Shown piece by piece: positions 49,179-58,908 of a DNA stretch of 64,000 nt. Each line of letters starts with the position of its first letter. Position 1 is the stretch's first letter. The stretch is from Streptomyces griseocarneus. Its GTDB lineage: Bacteria; Actinomycetota; Actinomycetes; Streptomycetales; Streptomycetaceae. The position numbers were made by a program, and so were the translations under genes. Below the pieces are notes generated by a model. The model searched no databases. It was given only the letters and a program-made list of their open reading frames with translations, and was not told the origin of the DNA. The stretch lies in contig PENC01000007.1 of NCBI GenBank assembly GCA_003674045.1, positions 248,001-312,000 of the forward strand, in the 5' to 3' direction.

Positions 49179-51398
49179 CTAGAAACGATTCAGCGGGTTG
49201 ACCTTCATGCAGGCCGTCGTGTCGTTGCCGTTGAGGGGGTCGGCGCTCTCGGGGGCCTTGTTGTCGGACTCCTTCGGCTTGGGGTCCTTGCCGCCCTCCT
49301 TGCCGTCCGTGTCCTTCTTGTCGGCGTTCTTCTCCTCGTCGGGGCTCGCCTTGTCGCTGCTGTCGTCGTCCTGCCGCTGCGGCGCGTTCTTCGGGTACGA
49401 CGTGCCCGAGCGCCAGTCGCTGCCGATGACGAGGGTGAGCTCGTCCACGGCCGTGGACATCCGCACCGCCGTGTCCGGCAGGCCGAGCGTCTTGGCCAGG
49501 GCCTCGGCGTCGGAGCGCTGGGACGCCTTGCCGTAGCTGAGCGTCGTGTCGAGCTGGGAACGCGGCTCGGAGTCGGCCGTCGCCTTCGTGTACCCCTGCT
49601 TGACGAGGTAGGCGGCCATGTCGCTGCCACGTCCGGTGGCCACCGGCTGGGTCGCGGTGCCCGTCGCGTTGTAGACCGTCACCGGGACGTTGCCCTTGGG
49701 CGCGGGCGGCAGGGACGGCACGTTCTTGGGGTTCTTCTTCTTGTCCTTGCCGTCGAGCGCGATGTCGTTGCGCACGAGGGAGAACAGCTTGTCCGCGTCA
49801 CCGGGCTTGGGGATGACGTGCGCGTCCGGGTCCTGCGGGTCGGTGACCCACGGCATGGTGGTCATGGTGATCCGGCCGGACGGCACGTCCTTGAGGTCGT
49901 CCGCCAGGTCGTAGAGCTTCTTGACCGAGCCCAGGTCCTTGTCGACGGTGAGCGCCTTCGTGGCCGACTCGGCGAGGTCGGTGAGCTGGCCCGGGTCGGT
50001 CAGTTTGGCGCCCGACTTCAGCTGGCGGACCATCGCGTTCATGTACATGTGCTGGGCGTGGGTCCGGCCTATGTCGCTGCCGTCCTCGAAACCGTGCCGG
50101 GTGCGCAGCCACTGGAGGGCCTGCTCGCCCTTGACCTTGTGAGTGCCCTTCGGCAGCCGCAGGCCGGACTTCTGGTCGTAGACGTTGGCGTCGACGCAGA
50201 CGGGGACGCCGCCGACGGCGTCGGCCATGCTCACCACGCCCGCGAAGTCGATCATCATGAAGTGGTCGATGGGGATGCCGGTGAGCTCTTCCCAGGTGGC
50301 CACCGTGCAGCCGGGACCGCCGTTCATCAGGCTGGTGTTGATGATCTGGCTATTGGTCTCGCGGTAGACCTTTCCGTCGTCCGGGTCGGTGCACTTGGGG
50401 ATCGTCACGCGGGTGTCGCGCGGGACGCTGATGACCGACATGTTCGTACGGTCCGCCGAGACGTGCACCAGCATCTGGACGTCGGCGAGCGGCGGGCGGT
50501 CCGCGTCGTCGCGGGCGCCGCCGAGCCGGACGTTCTCCGCGGAGGCCCGGCTGTCGGAGCCGAGGAGGAGGATGTTCAGCGGGCGCTGACCCTCGGCGTT
50601 GGCGGCACTGCGGTCGAGTCGCTTGTCGCCGAGGTTGAGGAGGTTCTTCCGGATGTTCCCGTTGAGGTGCTCGTAGTAGAAGTAGCCCGCGGCGGCCGTG
50701 CCGAGGACCAGGACCGCGAGGGAGAGCGCGGACCAGCGGATTATTCGCGTGGCGCGCACCCGCCGTGCGGATCTGGGCGGCCGGGCGGTCTTCGAAGCGG
50801 GCTTTGCCCCGGCCTTCGAAGCAGGCTTTGCCCCGGTCTTCGGGGTGGGCTTCGCCTCGGACTCGGACTTGGCGTCCGGCTCGGACGCGGACTCCGTGGA
50901 CTCCTGGGCGGCCTTCGCGTCGGCCTTCGCGTCGGCCTTCGTCTCTGACTCCGGCTTCGGCTTCGCCTTGGGCTTCGCCTTCGGGTCGGCCGCGGCCTCT
51001 GCCGGGGCCTCGGTCTTCGTGTCGGGCTTGGACTCGGCCTCGGGCGCGTCCTTCTGAGGAGGCTTCGCCTCGGCCTCCGGGGTGGCCTTCGGCTCCGCCT
51101 TCGCGTCCGCCTTCGGCTGCTTCGGGACGGCCTTCTTGGCGCTCGCGTCGGTCTTCGCGCCCACCTTGGCATCCGCCTCGGCGGCCGGCTTCGGGACGGA
51201 TGCCTTCACCTTCGGCTCACGCGTTGGCTTCGCGTCAGGCCCGGCCTCGGACTTCGCGTCCGCCGCTGCGGCCGGCTTCGCTCCAGCCCCTGCTTCGGGC
51301 TCCGGCTCCGGCTTCGCCTCCGCCTCCGGCTCGCCGTCCTCGGAACCGGGGACGAGGTCGCCGCGCACACGCGGGTCCTGCCCACTGCTCTGCCCCAT
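49179..51398 (-). CDS. LCP family ligase 3 with very long Ala/Lys/Glu-rich cytoplasmic tail
   Basis: 739 residues from ATG 51398. The first about 210 are low-complexity A/K/E/P repeats (DAKAEPKATPEAEAKPPQ and similar). Then one transmembrane helix (IIRWSALSLAVLVLGTAAAG), LCP domain (ILLLGSDSRAS, QMLVHVSADR, SVPRDTRVTIPKC, LQWLRTRHGFEDGSDIGRTH), LytR_C (VPVTVYNATGTATQPVATGR) and an acidic disordered C-terminus (DEEKNADKKDTDGKEGGKD) ending with one Cys. The tail could bind nucleoid or membrane, or be a spacer; no function is established. Confidence 0.92.
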   Translation of the reverse strand: MGQSSGQDPRVRGDLVPGSEDGEPEAEAKPEPEPEAGAGAKPAAAADAKSEAGPDAKPTREPKVKASVPKPAAEADAKVGAKTDASAKKAVPKQPKADAKAEPKATPEAEAKPPQKDAPEAESKPDTKTEAPAEAAADPKAKPKAKPKPESETKADAKADAKAAQESTESASEPDAKSESEAKPTPKTGAKPASKAGAKPASKTARPPRSARRVRATRIIRWSALSLAVLVLGTAAAGYFYYEHLNGNIRKNLLNLGDKRLDRSAANAEGQRPLNILLLGSDSRASAENVRLGGARDDADRPPLADVQMLVHVSADRTNMSVISVPRDTRVTIPKCTDPDDGKVYRETNSQIINTSLMNGGPGCTVATWEELTGIPIDHFMMIDFAGVVSMADAVGGVPVCVDANVYDQKSGLRLPKGTHKVKGEQALQWLRTRHGFEDGSDIGRTHAQHMYMNAMVRQLKSGAKLTDPGQLTDLAESATKALTVDKDLGSVKKLYDLADDLKDVPSGRITMTTMPWVTDPQDPDAHVIPKPGDADKLFSLVRNDIALDGKDKKKNPKNVPSLPPAPKGNVPVTVYNATGTATQPVATGRGSDMAAYLVKQGYTKATADSEPRSQLDTTLSYGKASQRSDAEALAKTLGLPDTAVRMSTAVDELTLVIGSDWRSGTSYPKNAPQRQDDDSSDKASPDEEKNADKKDTDGKEGGKDPKPKESDNKAPESADPLNGNDTTACMKVNPLNRF

Positions 51399-51499
51399 CG
51401 GGCCCTCCCCAAAATGGTGCTTCCGGCCCGATGGGCAGGCGCGCGTTGTCTCTTAAGTCGCTTGTTAACCAGTGAGATGCGGATGTACTACGCCTAGGT

Positions 51500-53332
51500 T
51501 TACTTGGCGCAGATGTTCTTGTCGTCCGCTTCGACCTTTTGGATGCCTTCAGGTGCTTTCTGCGGTGCGGCGGGCGCCGAGACCGGAGTGCCCGGGGACG
51601 AGAAGTCGGCGCCCAGGGTGAGGGTCATCTCCGCCGTCGGACCGGTCTCGGCCTGGGTCTCCTTGAGGGCGTCGGCGGACAGCCCCATGGCGTCCGCGAG
51701 CCGCCGGGCCTGGTCCGCCTGGTCGGGGGCGAACTCCAGCACCGTCTTGTCGACCTTCTTGCCGCCGAGGGCGTTGCCGCCGTTGGCCGTCCGCGGCATG
51801 CCCTTGACGTTCTGCAGCCAGGTGACGGCCTCCTGGGCCGCGCCCATGCGGCCGCTGCCGTTGAGGACCCGGGCGCGGACGGCCGCGGGCTCCGCCTTGG
51901 GGCCCTTGAGCAGGGCCTCCTGCTTGGCGTCCGCCTCCTGCTGCTTCTTCTTCTCCTTCGCCTTGACCTCGGTGAGGGAGACGTCCTGCCGCATCATGGC
52001 CAGCAGCGGATCGGCCTTCGGCTTGTCCAGGACGACCGTCTTCTTCACCCTGCCGTCGGCGGGGTTGTCGAGGACGGGCAGGGTGGTGAAGGTGATGTTC
52101 TTGAGATTGACCCGGCTGAGGTCCTTCGCCAGCCTGGTCAGGTCCTTGACGGAGCCTATGCCCGTGTCCACGGTGAGCGACCTGGTCGCCGCGTCACCGA
52201 GGTCGTAGAGCTTCTTGGGGTTGCTGAAGGTGTCCCCGGACTTCATCTTCCGGATCATCGAACTCAGGAACTGCTGCTGGAGCTTGATGCGGTCCAGGTC
52301 GCTCTCGAAGCCGACGCTGTGCCGGGTCCGGACGAACGCGAGCGCGTCCTCGCCCTCGATCTCGTGCCGCCCCTTGCTGAGCTTCAGGTGCGACTTGGGG
52401 TCGTCGATGTCCTTGCCCAGGCACACCTCGACGCCGCCGACCGCCTTGGAGAGCTCCTTGACGGCGTTGAAGTCCGCCATCATGAAGTGACTGACCTTCA
52501 TTCCCGTGAGGCGCTCGACGGTCCGCCAGGTGCAGCCCGGGTCGCGGTCCTCCTGGCCCAGGCTCTCGTTGAAGCGGACGCCCTTCGAGCCCGGGATCGT
52601 CTTCGTCGTCCCGCCGTCCTGCTTGGTCGTGCAGTCCGGGATGTCCGTGACCATGTCCCGCGGGATGGAGAGCGCCGTCGCGTTCGAGCGGTCCTCGGCG
52701 ACGTGGAAGAGCAGGGTGGTGTCGGCGTGGCCCACGCTGCCGTCGTCGCCGTAGCCCTCGTTGCCCTTGCCGGAGCGCTTGTCCGTGCCGATGAGGAGGA
52801 TGTTCACCGGGCCCTTGGTGACGGGGGCGTTGTCGATGCCGACGTCGACCTTGCTGAGGTTGCCGTTGAAGTGCTCGTAGATCAGGTACGCGCCCAGCGA
52901 GCCGCCGACCAGGACAAAGGCGAGCGTGCCGCCCGTCCACATGAGGACCTTCTTCTTGGTGCTCTTCCCCGGCCTCGGCTTCGGCCTGCGCCTGCCGGCC
53001 GGCGTCCCGGACCCTCCTCCTGTGCCCCGGCGGCCTCCGCCGCGCTGCCCGGGCAGCGGACGCGCGTCAGGGCCCGAGGCGCGCGGCTTCGCGAGGGGCG
53101 GGGCGCCGGAGGGCACCCCGGACGTGCCGCGTGGGGAGGTGAAGGAACCTCTGCCGGAGGACGGATCGGTGAGGGCCGCGGGGGGCGAGTCCTGTCCCGA
53201 GCCCCGTCCCGCGTCCTGCCCGGACCCCCCGGGCTGGTCGAGACGCAGCTCGTAGCTGCCGGTCTTGGGGTCGAAGACCCACTGGTCGGCGGGGTCGGTG
53301 CCGCCCGCCCGCCCACGGCCTTGCGCGTCCAC
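51500..53332 (-). CDS. LCP family ligase 4 with LytR_C domain
   Basis: 610 residues from GTG 53332. Cytoplasmic tail of about 130 residues opening with WVFDPKTGSYELRLDQP, one transmembrane helix (VLMWTGGTLAFVLVGGSLGA), LCP domain (ILLIGTDKRSGKG, TTLLFHVAEDR, SIPRDMVTDIPDC, ALAFVRTRHSVGFESDLDRI) and LytR_C (VRARVLNGSGRMGAAQEAVT). Predicted wall-glycopolymer transferase. Same direction as LCP 3 and 5, with about 100 and 250 bases between, so each may have its own promoter. Confidence 0.94.
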   Translation of the reverse strand: MDAQGRGRAGGTDPADQWVFDPKTGSYELRLDQPGGSGQDAGRGSGQDSPPAALTDPSSGRGSFTSPRGTSGVPSGAPPLAKPRASGPDARPLPGQRGGGRRGTGGGSGTPAGRRRPKPRPGKSTKKKVLMWTGGTLAFVLVGGSLGAYLIYEHFNGNLSKVDVGIDNAPVTKGPVNILLIGTDKRSGKGNEGYGDDGSVGHADTTLLFHVAEDRSNATALSIPRDMVTDIPDCTTKQDGGTTKTIPGSKGVRFNESLGQEDRDPGCTWRTVERLTGMKVSHFMMADFNAVKELSKAVGGVEVCLGKDIDDPKSHLKLSKGRHEIEGEDALAFVRTRHSVGFESDLDRIKLQQQFLSSMIRKMKSGDTFSNPKKLYDLGDAATRSLTVDTGIGSVKDLTRLAKDLSRVNLKNITFTTLPVLDNPADGRVKKTVVLDKPKADPLLAMMRQDVSLTEVKAKEKKKQQEADAKQEALLKGPKAEPAAVRARVLNGSGRMGAAQEAVTWLQNVKGMPRTANGGNALGGKKVDKTVLEFAPDQADQARRLADAMGLSADALKETQAETGPTAEMTLTLGADFSSPGTPVSAPAAPQKAPEGIQKVEADDKNICAK

Positions 53333-53504
53333 GGTCGTCTGAATCCTCCGTCGGTGCCACGCGGCGCCTTTCCTCCCCCAAGAGGCGCCCGGTCACAATG
53401 GTCAGAGCAGTGTGCGGTCGGCCTGTCCGCACACCGGATCGCTCACACTATCCGCCCAGTTCAGCGTGGTGCGACGCCGGTGACAAATTCCTCTTGCCTA
53501 CAAC

Positions 53505-53519
53505 TGGGCAATCTGCCCA
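53505..53519. promoter_or_regulatory. Palindrome upstream of LCP ligase 4
   Basis: TGGGCAATCTGCCCA is a perfect 6-bp inverted repeat around three bases, 173 bases upstream of the LCP 4 start and between the two LCP genes. Operator-like. No regulator identified. Confidence 0.4.
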
Positions 53520-53582
53520 ATACCTTCGTGAGGGAAGGTCACCGGGGGAGCGGTGAAGGTGATCATACGGTTCGCCGGGCGG

Positions 53583-55013
53583 TCAGCCGCAGACGCCGTG
53601 GGCGGCGGTGGTCCCCTCGTAGGTGGGCGGAGCCGTGGGCGAGGGAGCCGAGGCCGACGACGAAGGTGACGGCGCGCCGGAAAGGGAGGAGATGGGCGCG
53701 GGAGCCGCTGTTTCCGTGGTCGCCGGACGGTCCGTCACATCCAGCCCGAGCGGATAGTCCGGCCCCATCGGGTCGTCGTCGGCCCGGGTGTGCCGCAGGA
53801 GCAGAGCTGGGCGCCCCGCCTCGTACCGCCACGGCACGTGGAGCCACGCCCTCCGGTGTCCCGTCTCGTAGCGCCACGGGCCGCCGCGCGCCGCCTCGTC
53901 GGACCGTGCCTGCTCCGTGCCCCCGGCCTTGCCGTCCGCCGGGAGAATGATGTTCTTGCTGTCCGCGGGACGCACGTTCTTGCTGACCGACACCGGCCGG
54001 TCCGCCCGCAGTTGCGTGAAGAGTTCGTCCGCGTCCGGCTGCACCAGCTCGTCACGGTCCGGGTTGTACGGATACGGGCGCCGGGGCGCCGTCAGGAACT
54101 GCACCCGGTCGCTGGGGATGCCCCGCACCGTGCGCACCAGGTCGTAGAGCTTGCGCAGCGAACCCAGCCCGGCGTCCGTGGTGAGCGACTTCGTGGCCGC
54201 GTCGAGCACCGGGTAGAGCCGCGTCGGGTTGAGCAGCACACCGTCGCTCTGCATCTCGTTGAACAGCGCCCCGAGGAACGCCTGCTGGCGGCCCATCCGC
54301 TCGGTGTCGCTGCCGTCGCCCATGCTGTAGCGGGCCCGGACGAACCCCAGCGCCTGTTCCCCGTGCAGGACCTGACGGCCCGGAGGCAGCCGCAGGTGCG
54401 CCTCGCGGTCGTCGATGGGCTGCTTGAGGCACACCTCGACGCCGTCGACCGCGTCCACCAGCCGCTTGAAGCCGTTGAAGTCGACGACCAGGTGATGGGT
54501 GATCCGGATGTGGGTGATGTTCTCGACCGTACGGATCGTGCACGCCGGGCCCGCGAGCTCGAAGGCCCAGTTGAACTGGGCGAAGCGCGCGTTCGTCTGT
54601 GTGCCGTCCGGCCGACGGCAGCTCGGGATGTCCGCCATCAGGTCGCGGGGCAGGCTCACGGCGGTCGCGCTGTGCCGGTCGGCCGCCACATGCAGCAGGA
54701 TCGTGGTGTCCGAGCGCTGGGTGCCGCTGTCCTCGCCGTACTGCCCGTTGCCCGGGCCGCCGCGGGTGTCGGAGCCGATGATCAGGATGTTCTGTGCCCC
54801 GGCCACCAGGACGCCCGGCCGCTCCTTCTCATAGAGGCGCAGCTCGTTCGCCGTGTCGTCGTCCGTACGGATCTGGCCGTTGAGCCGTTCGTAGAGCACC
54901 CAGGCCAGACCGACCGTCGCGAGCGTCAGCACGGCGAGTCCCACGGCGAGCCACCGCAGCCAGCGGCGCCTGCGCCGGGGCGCGGGGGAGGGAGGGGCGA
55001 AGCCGTCGTCCAC
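53583..55013 (-). CDS. LCP family ligase 5
   Basis: 476 residues from GTG 55013. Short basic tail (RRRRRWLRW), one transmembrane helix (LAVGLAVLTLATVGLAWVLY), LCP domain (ILIIGSDTRGGPG, TTILLHVAADR, SLPRDLMADIPSC, LGFVRARYSMGDGSDTERMG). Instead of LytR_C it has a Ser/Pro-rich extension containing an internal duplication (PWRYETGHRRAWLHVPWRYE) and ending VCG. Divergent from nothing close; TIGR03089 gene lies upstream in the same direction. Confidence 0.92.
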   Translation of the reverse strand: MDDGFAPPSPAPRRRRRWLRWLAVGLAVLTLATVGLAWVLYERLNGQIRTDDDTANELRLYEKERPGVLVAGAQNILIIGSDTRGGPGNGQYGEDSGTQRSDTTILLHVAADRHSATAVSLPRDLMADIPSCRRPDGTQTNARFAQFNWAFELAGPACTIRTVENITHIRITHHLVVDFNGFKRLVDAVDGVEVCLKQPIDDREAHLRLPPGRQVLHGEQALGFVRARYSMGDGSDTERMGRQQAFLGALFNEMQSDGVLLNPTRLYPVLDAATKSLTTDAGLGSLRKLYDLVRTVRGIPSDRVQFLTAPRRPYPYNPDRDELVQPDADELFTQLRADRPVSVSKNVRPADSKNIILPADGKAGGTEQARSDEAARGGPWRYETGHRRAWLHVPWRYEAGRPALLLRHTRADDDPMGPDYPLGLDVTDRPATTETAAPAPISSLSGAPSPSSSASAPSPTAPPTYEGTTAAHGVCG

Positions 55014-55134
55014 AGCGTCCCTCCCTCACGGGTGGTACGTGCCGCTACGGGTGGTGTGCCTCTCGCAGGGCCTGGCCGCGCCCGGCGGGCGCGCGTACCC
55101 CGATCATCGCGCGACTGCCGCCGGGCGGCACCGT

Positions 55135-55887
55135 CTACAGGGCCGTCACGGTGACGCGCTCGCTCTCGCGCCGCTTCTCCAGGCCGCCTTCCGAGAGCCG
55201 GTCGAGGTTGCGGCACAGCACCACCGAGCCGCCCGCCGCGAGCGGGGCGAACAGGCCGGCGGACAGGCCGTCCCAGGTGGCGTACGGCAGGCCCGACAGC
55301 ATCCGCGAGCCCGCGCCGAGGCCGTGCTGGAAGCCGTCGGTGCGCGCCCGCTCCACCAGCTGGGCCCCCGTCAGCTCCAGGCCGCCGACGGCGAGCGCGG
55401 GCGCGTCCGGGTCCACCGGGGCGTACGGGGCGAAGCGGTCGCCCTGGCCCGGCACCTCGACGGCGTAGTCGGCGAAGCCCGCGGGCGGCTGCGGGAAACG
55501 GCCGCCCAGCGGGCGCAGGGCCAGCGCCACGCGCTCCCCGGAGCACGCGCGCGCCTCCTCCAGCGTGTCCGGGCCGCTCACGACCAGGTCCGCGGCGGCC
55601 GGGTCGCCGCCCACGTCGGCCACCACGCCGACCGAGGAGCAGGCGAGCAGCCAGACGGCCGTCTGCCAGTGCGCGGGCAGCAGCAGTGCGAGCCGGTCGC
55701 CCGGCTCGGCGGCGAGGTCGCCCTGGAGCAGATTGGCGGTCTTCGCCACCCAATTGGCGAAGGTGGCCACGGACAGTTCGACGCGCTCGCCGGTGGCGTC
55801 GTCGTAGAAGGTCACGAGCGGGCGGCCCGGGTCCGCGGCGAGCGCGGAACGCAGCAGGTCGGCGGGGGTGCGATCGATGGCGTTCAT
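55135..55887 (-). CDS. TIGR03089-family protein (truncated acyl-adenylate ligase homologue)
   Basis: 250 residues from ATG 55887. Corresponds to the N-terminal part of ANL-superfamily ligases: RPLVTFYDDATGERVELSVA, NLLQGDLAAEPGDRLALLLP and WQTAVWLLACSSVGVVADVG, but lacks the catalytic AMP-binding loop and C-terminal lid. This short form is a conserved actinobacterial family of unknown role, so it is not a new truncation. Next to the LCP cluster. Confidence 0.9.
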   Translation of the reverse strand: MNAIDRTPADLLRSALAADPGRPLVTFYDDATGERVELSVATFANWVAKTANLLQGDLAAEPGDRLALLLPAHWQTAVWLLACSSVGVVADVGGDPAAADLVVSGPDTLEEARACSGERVALALRPLGGRFPQPPAGFADYAVEVPGQGDRFAPYAPVDPDAPALAVGGLELTGAQLVERARTDGFQHGLGAGSRMLSGLPYATWDGLSAGLFAPLAAGGSVVLCRNLDRLSEGGLEKRRESERVTVTAL

Positions 55888-56035
55888 CGCGTCAGGGTAC
55901 GCGCGGGGGGCCGTTCGCCAAGGGGCGGTGCGATGCGGTCCGGCCCCCGTTCGGACGTGTCGGAGCCGACTGGGCGTCACTTTCCTGTTAATCCTGAATG
56001 GACAGATTTATATCGACATGTCCAGGATTTCAGTC

Positions 56036-57625
56036 ATGCGTGGATTCCTTGTCAGTTCGACGGTCACCTGTGCCGCCGCACTCGCCCTCCCCCTACTGGC
56101 CACCCCGCCGGGGGCCGCCCACTCCGCGTCCTCCGGTCCGCCCGGCTTCTCCGGCCGGGCCGGTCACGCGGGCGCGGCCCCGGCCCCCCGGCCCAGGACG
56201 TCCGTCCCCGGCTCGACGCAGTCCGTGCCGCTGGTCCGGCTCGGCGGCACCGGGAAGCGCGCCGCGGGCCCCGGCCCCGAGGAAGGCGTGCCCCAGCGCG
56301 AGGTCAAGCCCTTCTCCCTGATCGGCATCGTGTGGGACGACGCGGGCACCGAGCTCCGCGGCCGGGCACAGGTGCGCACCCGCGGGGTGGGCAACCGCGC
56401 CTGGTCCGCCTGGCAGGACGTGCAGACCCACGACGACGACCGGCCCGACCTCGACTCGCGCGAGGCCCGCCGCGGGCACCTGCGCGGCTCCACCGCGCCC
56501 CTGTGGGTCGGCAGGTCCGACGCGATCCAGCTCCGCGTCCGCCCCGACGCGACCGCCGAGCGCACGCCCGAGGGCAGCCACACCCTGCCCGCCGGCATGC
56601 GCCTCGAACTCGTCGACCCCGGCGTCCCGTCCAAGGCCGTCCCCTCGCGCCGCCCCGTCCCCGCCACCGCCGGCCGGCGCGCCCCGGACGCGCCGCCGGA
56701 CCCCGTCGACCCCGTGGACGCGGAACGCGCCAGCTCCGCCGCCAACAGCCCGCTCGCACCGCTGGGCGCCACCGAGATCCCGGCCGCCTCCAAGACCGCC
56801 GCGCGCGCCGACCTCGCCGCCACGTCCGTCGGCCGCCGCAGGGGGCCGGGTGACGACGACGACCCGGCCGAGGGCGACGAGACCTCCGACTGGGGCGACG
56901 GCGACGACAGCGGCGACCCCCGCGACAACCGTGACCCCCGCGACACCTGGTACCGCGACGACGACGACGGCCCCGGCCGGGACAACGACCGCGACGAACC
57001 CACCGCCGTCGACGGCCGCTACACCGCCTCCCGCCCCCGCATCGTCACCCGCGCGGGCTGGGGCGCCGACGAGTCGCTCCGCGAGCGCAACTTCGCGTAC
57101 ACCAAGTCCGTGAAGGCCGCCTTCGTGCACCACACGGCCTCCGGCAACAACTACAGCTGCTCCGAGTCGGCGTCCGTCATCCGCGGTATCTACCGCTACC
57201 ACGTCGTGAGCAGCGGCTGGCGGGACATCGGCTACAACTTCCTGGTCGACCGGTGCGGGACCATCTACGAAGGCCGCGCGGGCGGCGTGGCGAAACCGGT
57301 CATGGGCGCCCACACCCTCGGTTTCAACACCAACAGCATGGGCATCGCCGTCCTCGGAACCTTCGGCAGCTCGAACCCGCCCAACGCGGCGGTGAACGCC
57401 CTGTCCGCCCTGACCGCATGGAAACTCGGCCTGTTCGGCGCCAACCCGCGCGGCACCGCCACCCTGGTGTCCGGGGGCGGCAACCTGTTCAAGAAGGGGA
57501 CGTCCGTCAAGCTCAAGGTCATCTCGGGACACCGCGACGGCTACGCCACGGAGTGCCCCGGAGACCGCCTCTACAACCGGCTGGGAACGACCCGCTCGGC
57601 CGCCGCCCGCCTCCAGGGCCGCTGA
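56036..57625 (+). CDS. Secreted N-acetylmuramoyl-L-alanine amidase (PGRP type)
   Basis: 529 residues if it starts at ATG 56036 (AGGA eight bases upstream); ATG 56018 is possible. Signal peptide RGFLVSSTVTCAAALALPLL. A beta-rich middle (SLIGIVWDDAGTELRGRAQV), then an acidic, Asp-rich linker (about 270-325) and a C-terminal amidase_2/PGRP domain: ITRAGWGADESLR, KAAFVHHTASGNNYSC, IGYNFLVDRCGTIYEGRAGG, MGAHTLGFNTNSMGI and HRDGYATECPGDRLY with the zinc ligands His, His and Cys. Cleaves stem peptide from glycan. Lone gene facing the LCP block. Confidence 0.92.
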   Translation: MRGFLVSSTVTCAAALALPLLATPPGAAHSASSGPPGFSGRAGHAGAAPAPRPRTSVPGSTQSVPLVRLGGTGKRAAGPGPEEGVPQREVKPFSLIGIVWDDAGTELRGRAQVRTRGVGNRAWSAWQDVQTHDDDRPDLDSREARRGHLRGSTAPLWVGRSDAIQLRVRPDATAERTPEGSHTLPAGMRLELVDPGVPSKAVPSRRPVPATAGRRAPDAPPDPVDPVDAERASSAANSPLAPLGATEIPAASKTAARADLAATSVGRRRGPGDDDDPAEGDETSDWGDGDDSGDPRDNRDPRDTWYRDDDDGPGRDNDRDEPTAVDGRYTASRPRIVTRAGWGADESLRERNFAYTKSVKAAFVHHTASGNNYSCSESASVIRGIYRYHVVSSGWRDIGYNFLVDRCGTIYEGRAGGVAKPVMGAHTLGFNTNSMGIAVLGTFGSSNPPNAAVNALSALTAWKLGLFGANPRGTATLVSGGGNLFKKGTSVKLKVISGHRDGYATECPGDRLYNRLGTTRSAAARLQGR

Positions 57626-57706
57626 CCGGGCAAGGGGCCGCCCACCGGTCTGCATACACTAGGCCGCTGATCGACCCCGGCCCCAGCAGGAAGCAGAGAC
57701 GACAAG

Positions 57707-58789
57707 GTGACAGAAGCGATCCTCCTGGTCGGGGGCAAGGGAACCCGGCTGCGGCCGCTCACGATGAACACGCCGAAGCCGATGGTCCCGGCCGCGGGCG
57801 TGCCCTTCCTCACGCACCAGCTCGCCCGGGCCCGCGCGGCCGGGGTGGACCACGTCGTGATGGCCACGTCCTACCTGGCCGAGGTCTTCGAGCCGCACTT
57901 CGGCGACGGCTCCGACCTCGGTCTGCACCTGGAGTACGTCACCGAGGTGGAGCCGCTCGGCACCGGCGGCGCCATCCGCAACGTGGCCTCCCGGCTGCGC
58001 TCGGCCCCCGGCGAGCCCGTGCTGATCTTCAATGGGGACATCCTCACCGGCCTCGACATCGAGGCCCTCGTCGACACCCACCGCACCAGCGGCGCGGACG
58101 TCTCCCTGCACCTCACCCGCGTCGAGGACCCCCGGGCCTTCGGCCTGGTCCCCACCGACGCCACCGGCCGCGTCACGGCCTTCCTGGAGAAGCCTCAGAC
58201 GCCCGAGGAGATCGTCACCGACCAGATCAACGCGGGCGCGTACGTCTTCAACCGCTCGGTGATCGACACCATCCCGGCCGGGCGGCCCGTCTCCGTCGAG
58301 CGCGAGACCTTCCCCGGGCTGCTCGCCGACGGCGCCCACCTCCAGGGCATGGTCGACTCCACGTACTGGCTGGACCTGGGCACGCCGCAGGCGTTCGTCC
58401 GCGGCTCCGCCGACCTGGTGCTCGGCAGGGCGCCCTCCCCGGCCGTGCCCGGCCGCTGCGGCGACCGGCTGGTCCTGGACGGCGCCGAGGTCGCCCCGGA
58501 CGCCAAGCTCAGCGGCGGCACGGTGATCGGCGCGGGCGCGCGCGTCGAGCCGGGCGCGCGGGTCGACGGCAGCACGGTCCTCGACGGCGCGGTCGTCGAG
58601 GCGGGCGCGGACGTACGGGACTCGCTGGTCGGCGCGGGCGCGCGGATCGGGGCGCGGACGGTGCTGGACGGCGCGGTCATCGGTGACGGCGCCGTCGTCG
58701 GCGCGGACAACGAGCTGCGGGGTGGGGCACGGATCTGGTGCGGGGCGCGGATCCCGGACGCGGCGATCAGGTTCTCCTCGGACCAGTAG
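57707..58789 (+). CDS. Sugar-1-phosphate nucleotidyltransferase (GDP-mannose pyrophosphorylase-like)
   Basis: 360 residues from GTG 57707. N-terminal nucleotidyltransferase (LLVGGKGTRLRPLTMNTPKP, FNGDILTGLD, EKPQTPEE) and a C-terminal left-handed beta-helix with hexapeptide repeats (VIGAGARVEPGARVDGSTVL). The pattern best fits the actinobacterial ManC/GmhD-like mannose-1-phosphate guanylyltransferase class. Makes an activated sugar for wall or exopolysaccharide. Sugar specificity is inferred. Confidence 0.88.
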   Translation: MTEAILLVGGKGTRLRPLTMNTPKPMVPAAGVPFLTHQLARARAAGVDHVVMATSYLAEVFEPHFGDGSDLGLHLEYVTEVEPLGTGGAIRNVASRLRSAPGEPVLIFNGDILTGLDIEALVDTHRTSGADVSLHLTRVEDPRAFGLVPTDATGRVTAFLEKPQTPEEIVTDQINAGAYVFNRSVIDTIPAGRPVSVERETFPGLLADGAHLQGMVDSTYWLDLGTPQAFVRGSADLVLGRAPSPAVPGRCGDRLVLDGAEVAPDAKLSGGTVIGAGARVEPGARVDGSTVLDGAVVEAGADVRDSLVGAGARIGARTVLDGAVIGDGAVVGADNELRGGARIWCGARIPDAAIRFSSDQ

Positions 58790-58908
58790 GCCGGGGGCCT
58801 GTCACGGGCCGACGGGTTCCGCTTGAGGGGATCTCATGACGGCCGAGCGGATGAGGAAGCTCCGCTGAGGAAGCTCCGCCTGTCGGTGGTCCGACGTACG
58901 CTGGCCGA

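Noticed and set aside
51082..51456. Ala/Phe/Ser-rich frames opposite the tail of LCP ligase 3
   Set aside because: They mirror the low-complexity A/K/E repeats of the opposite strand.
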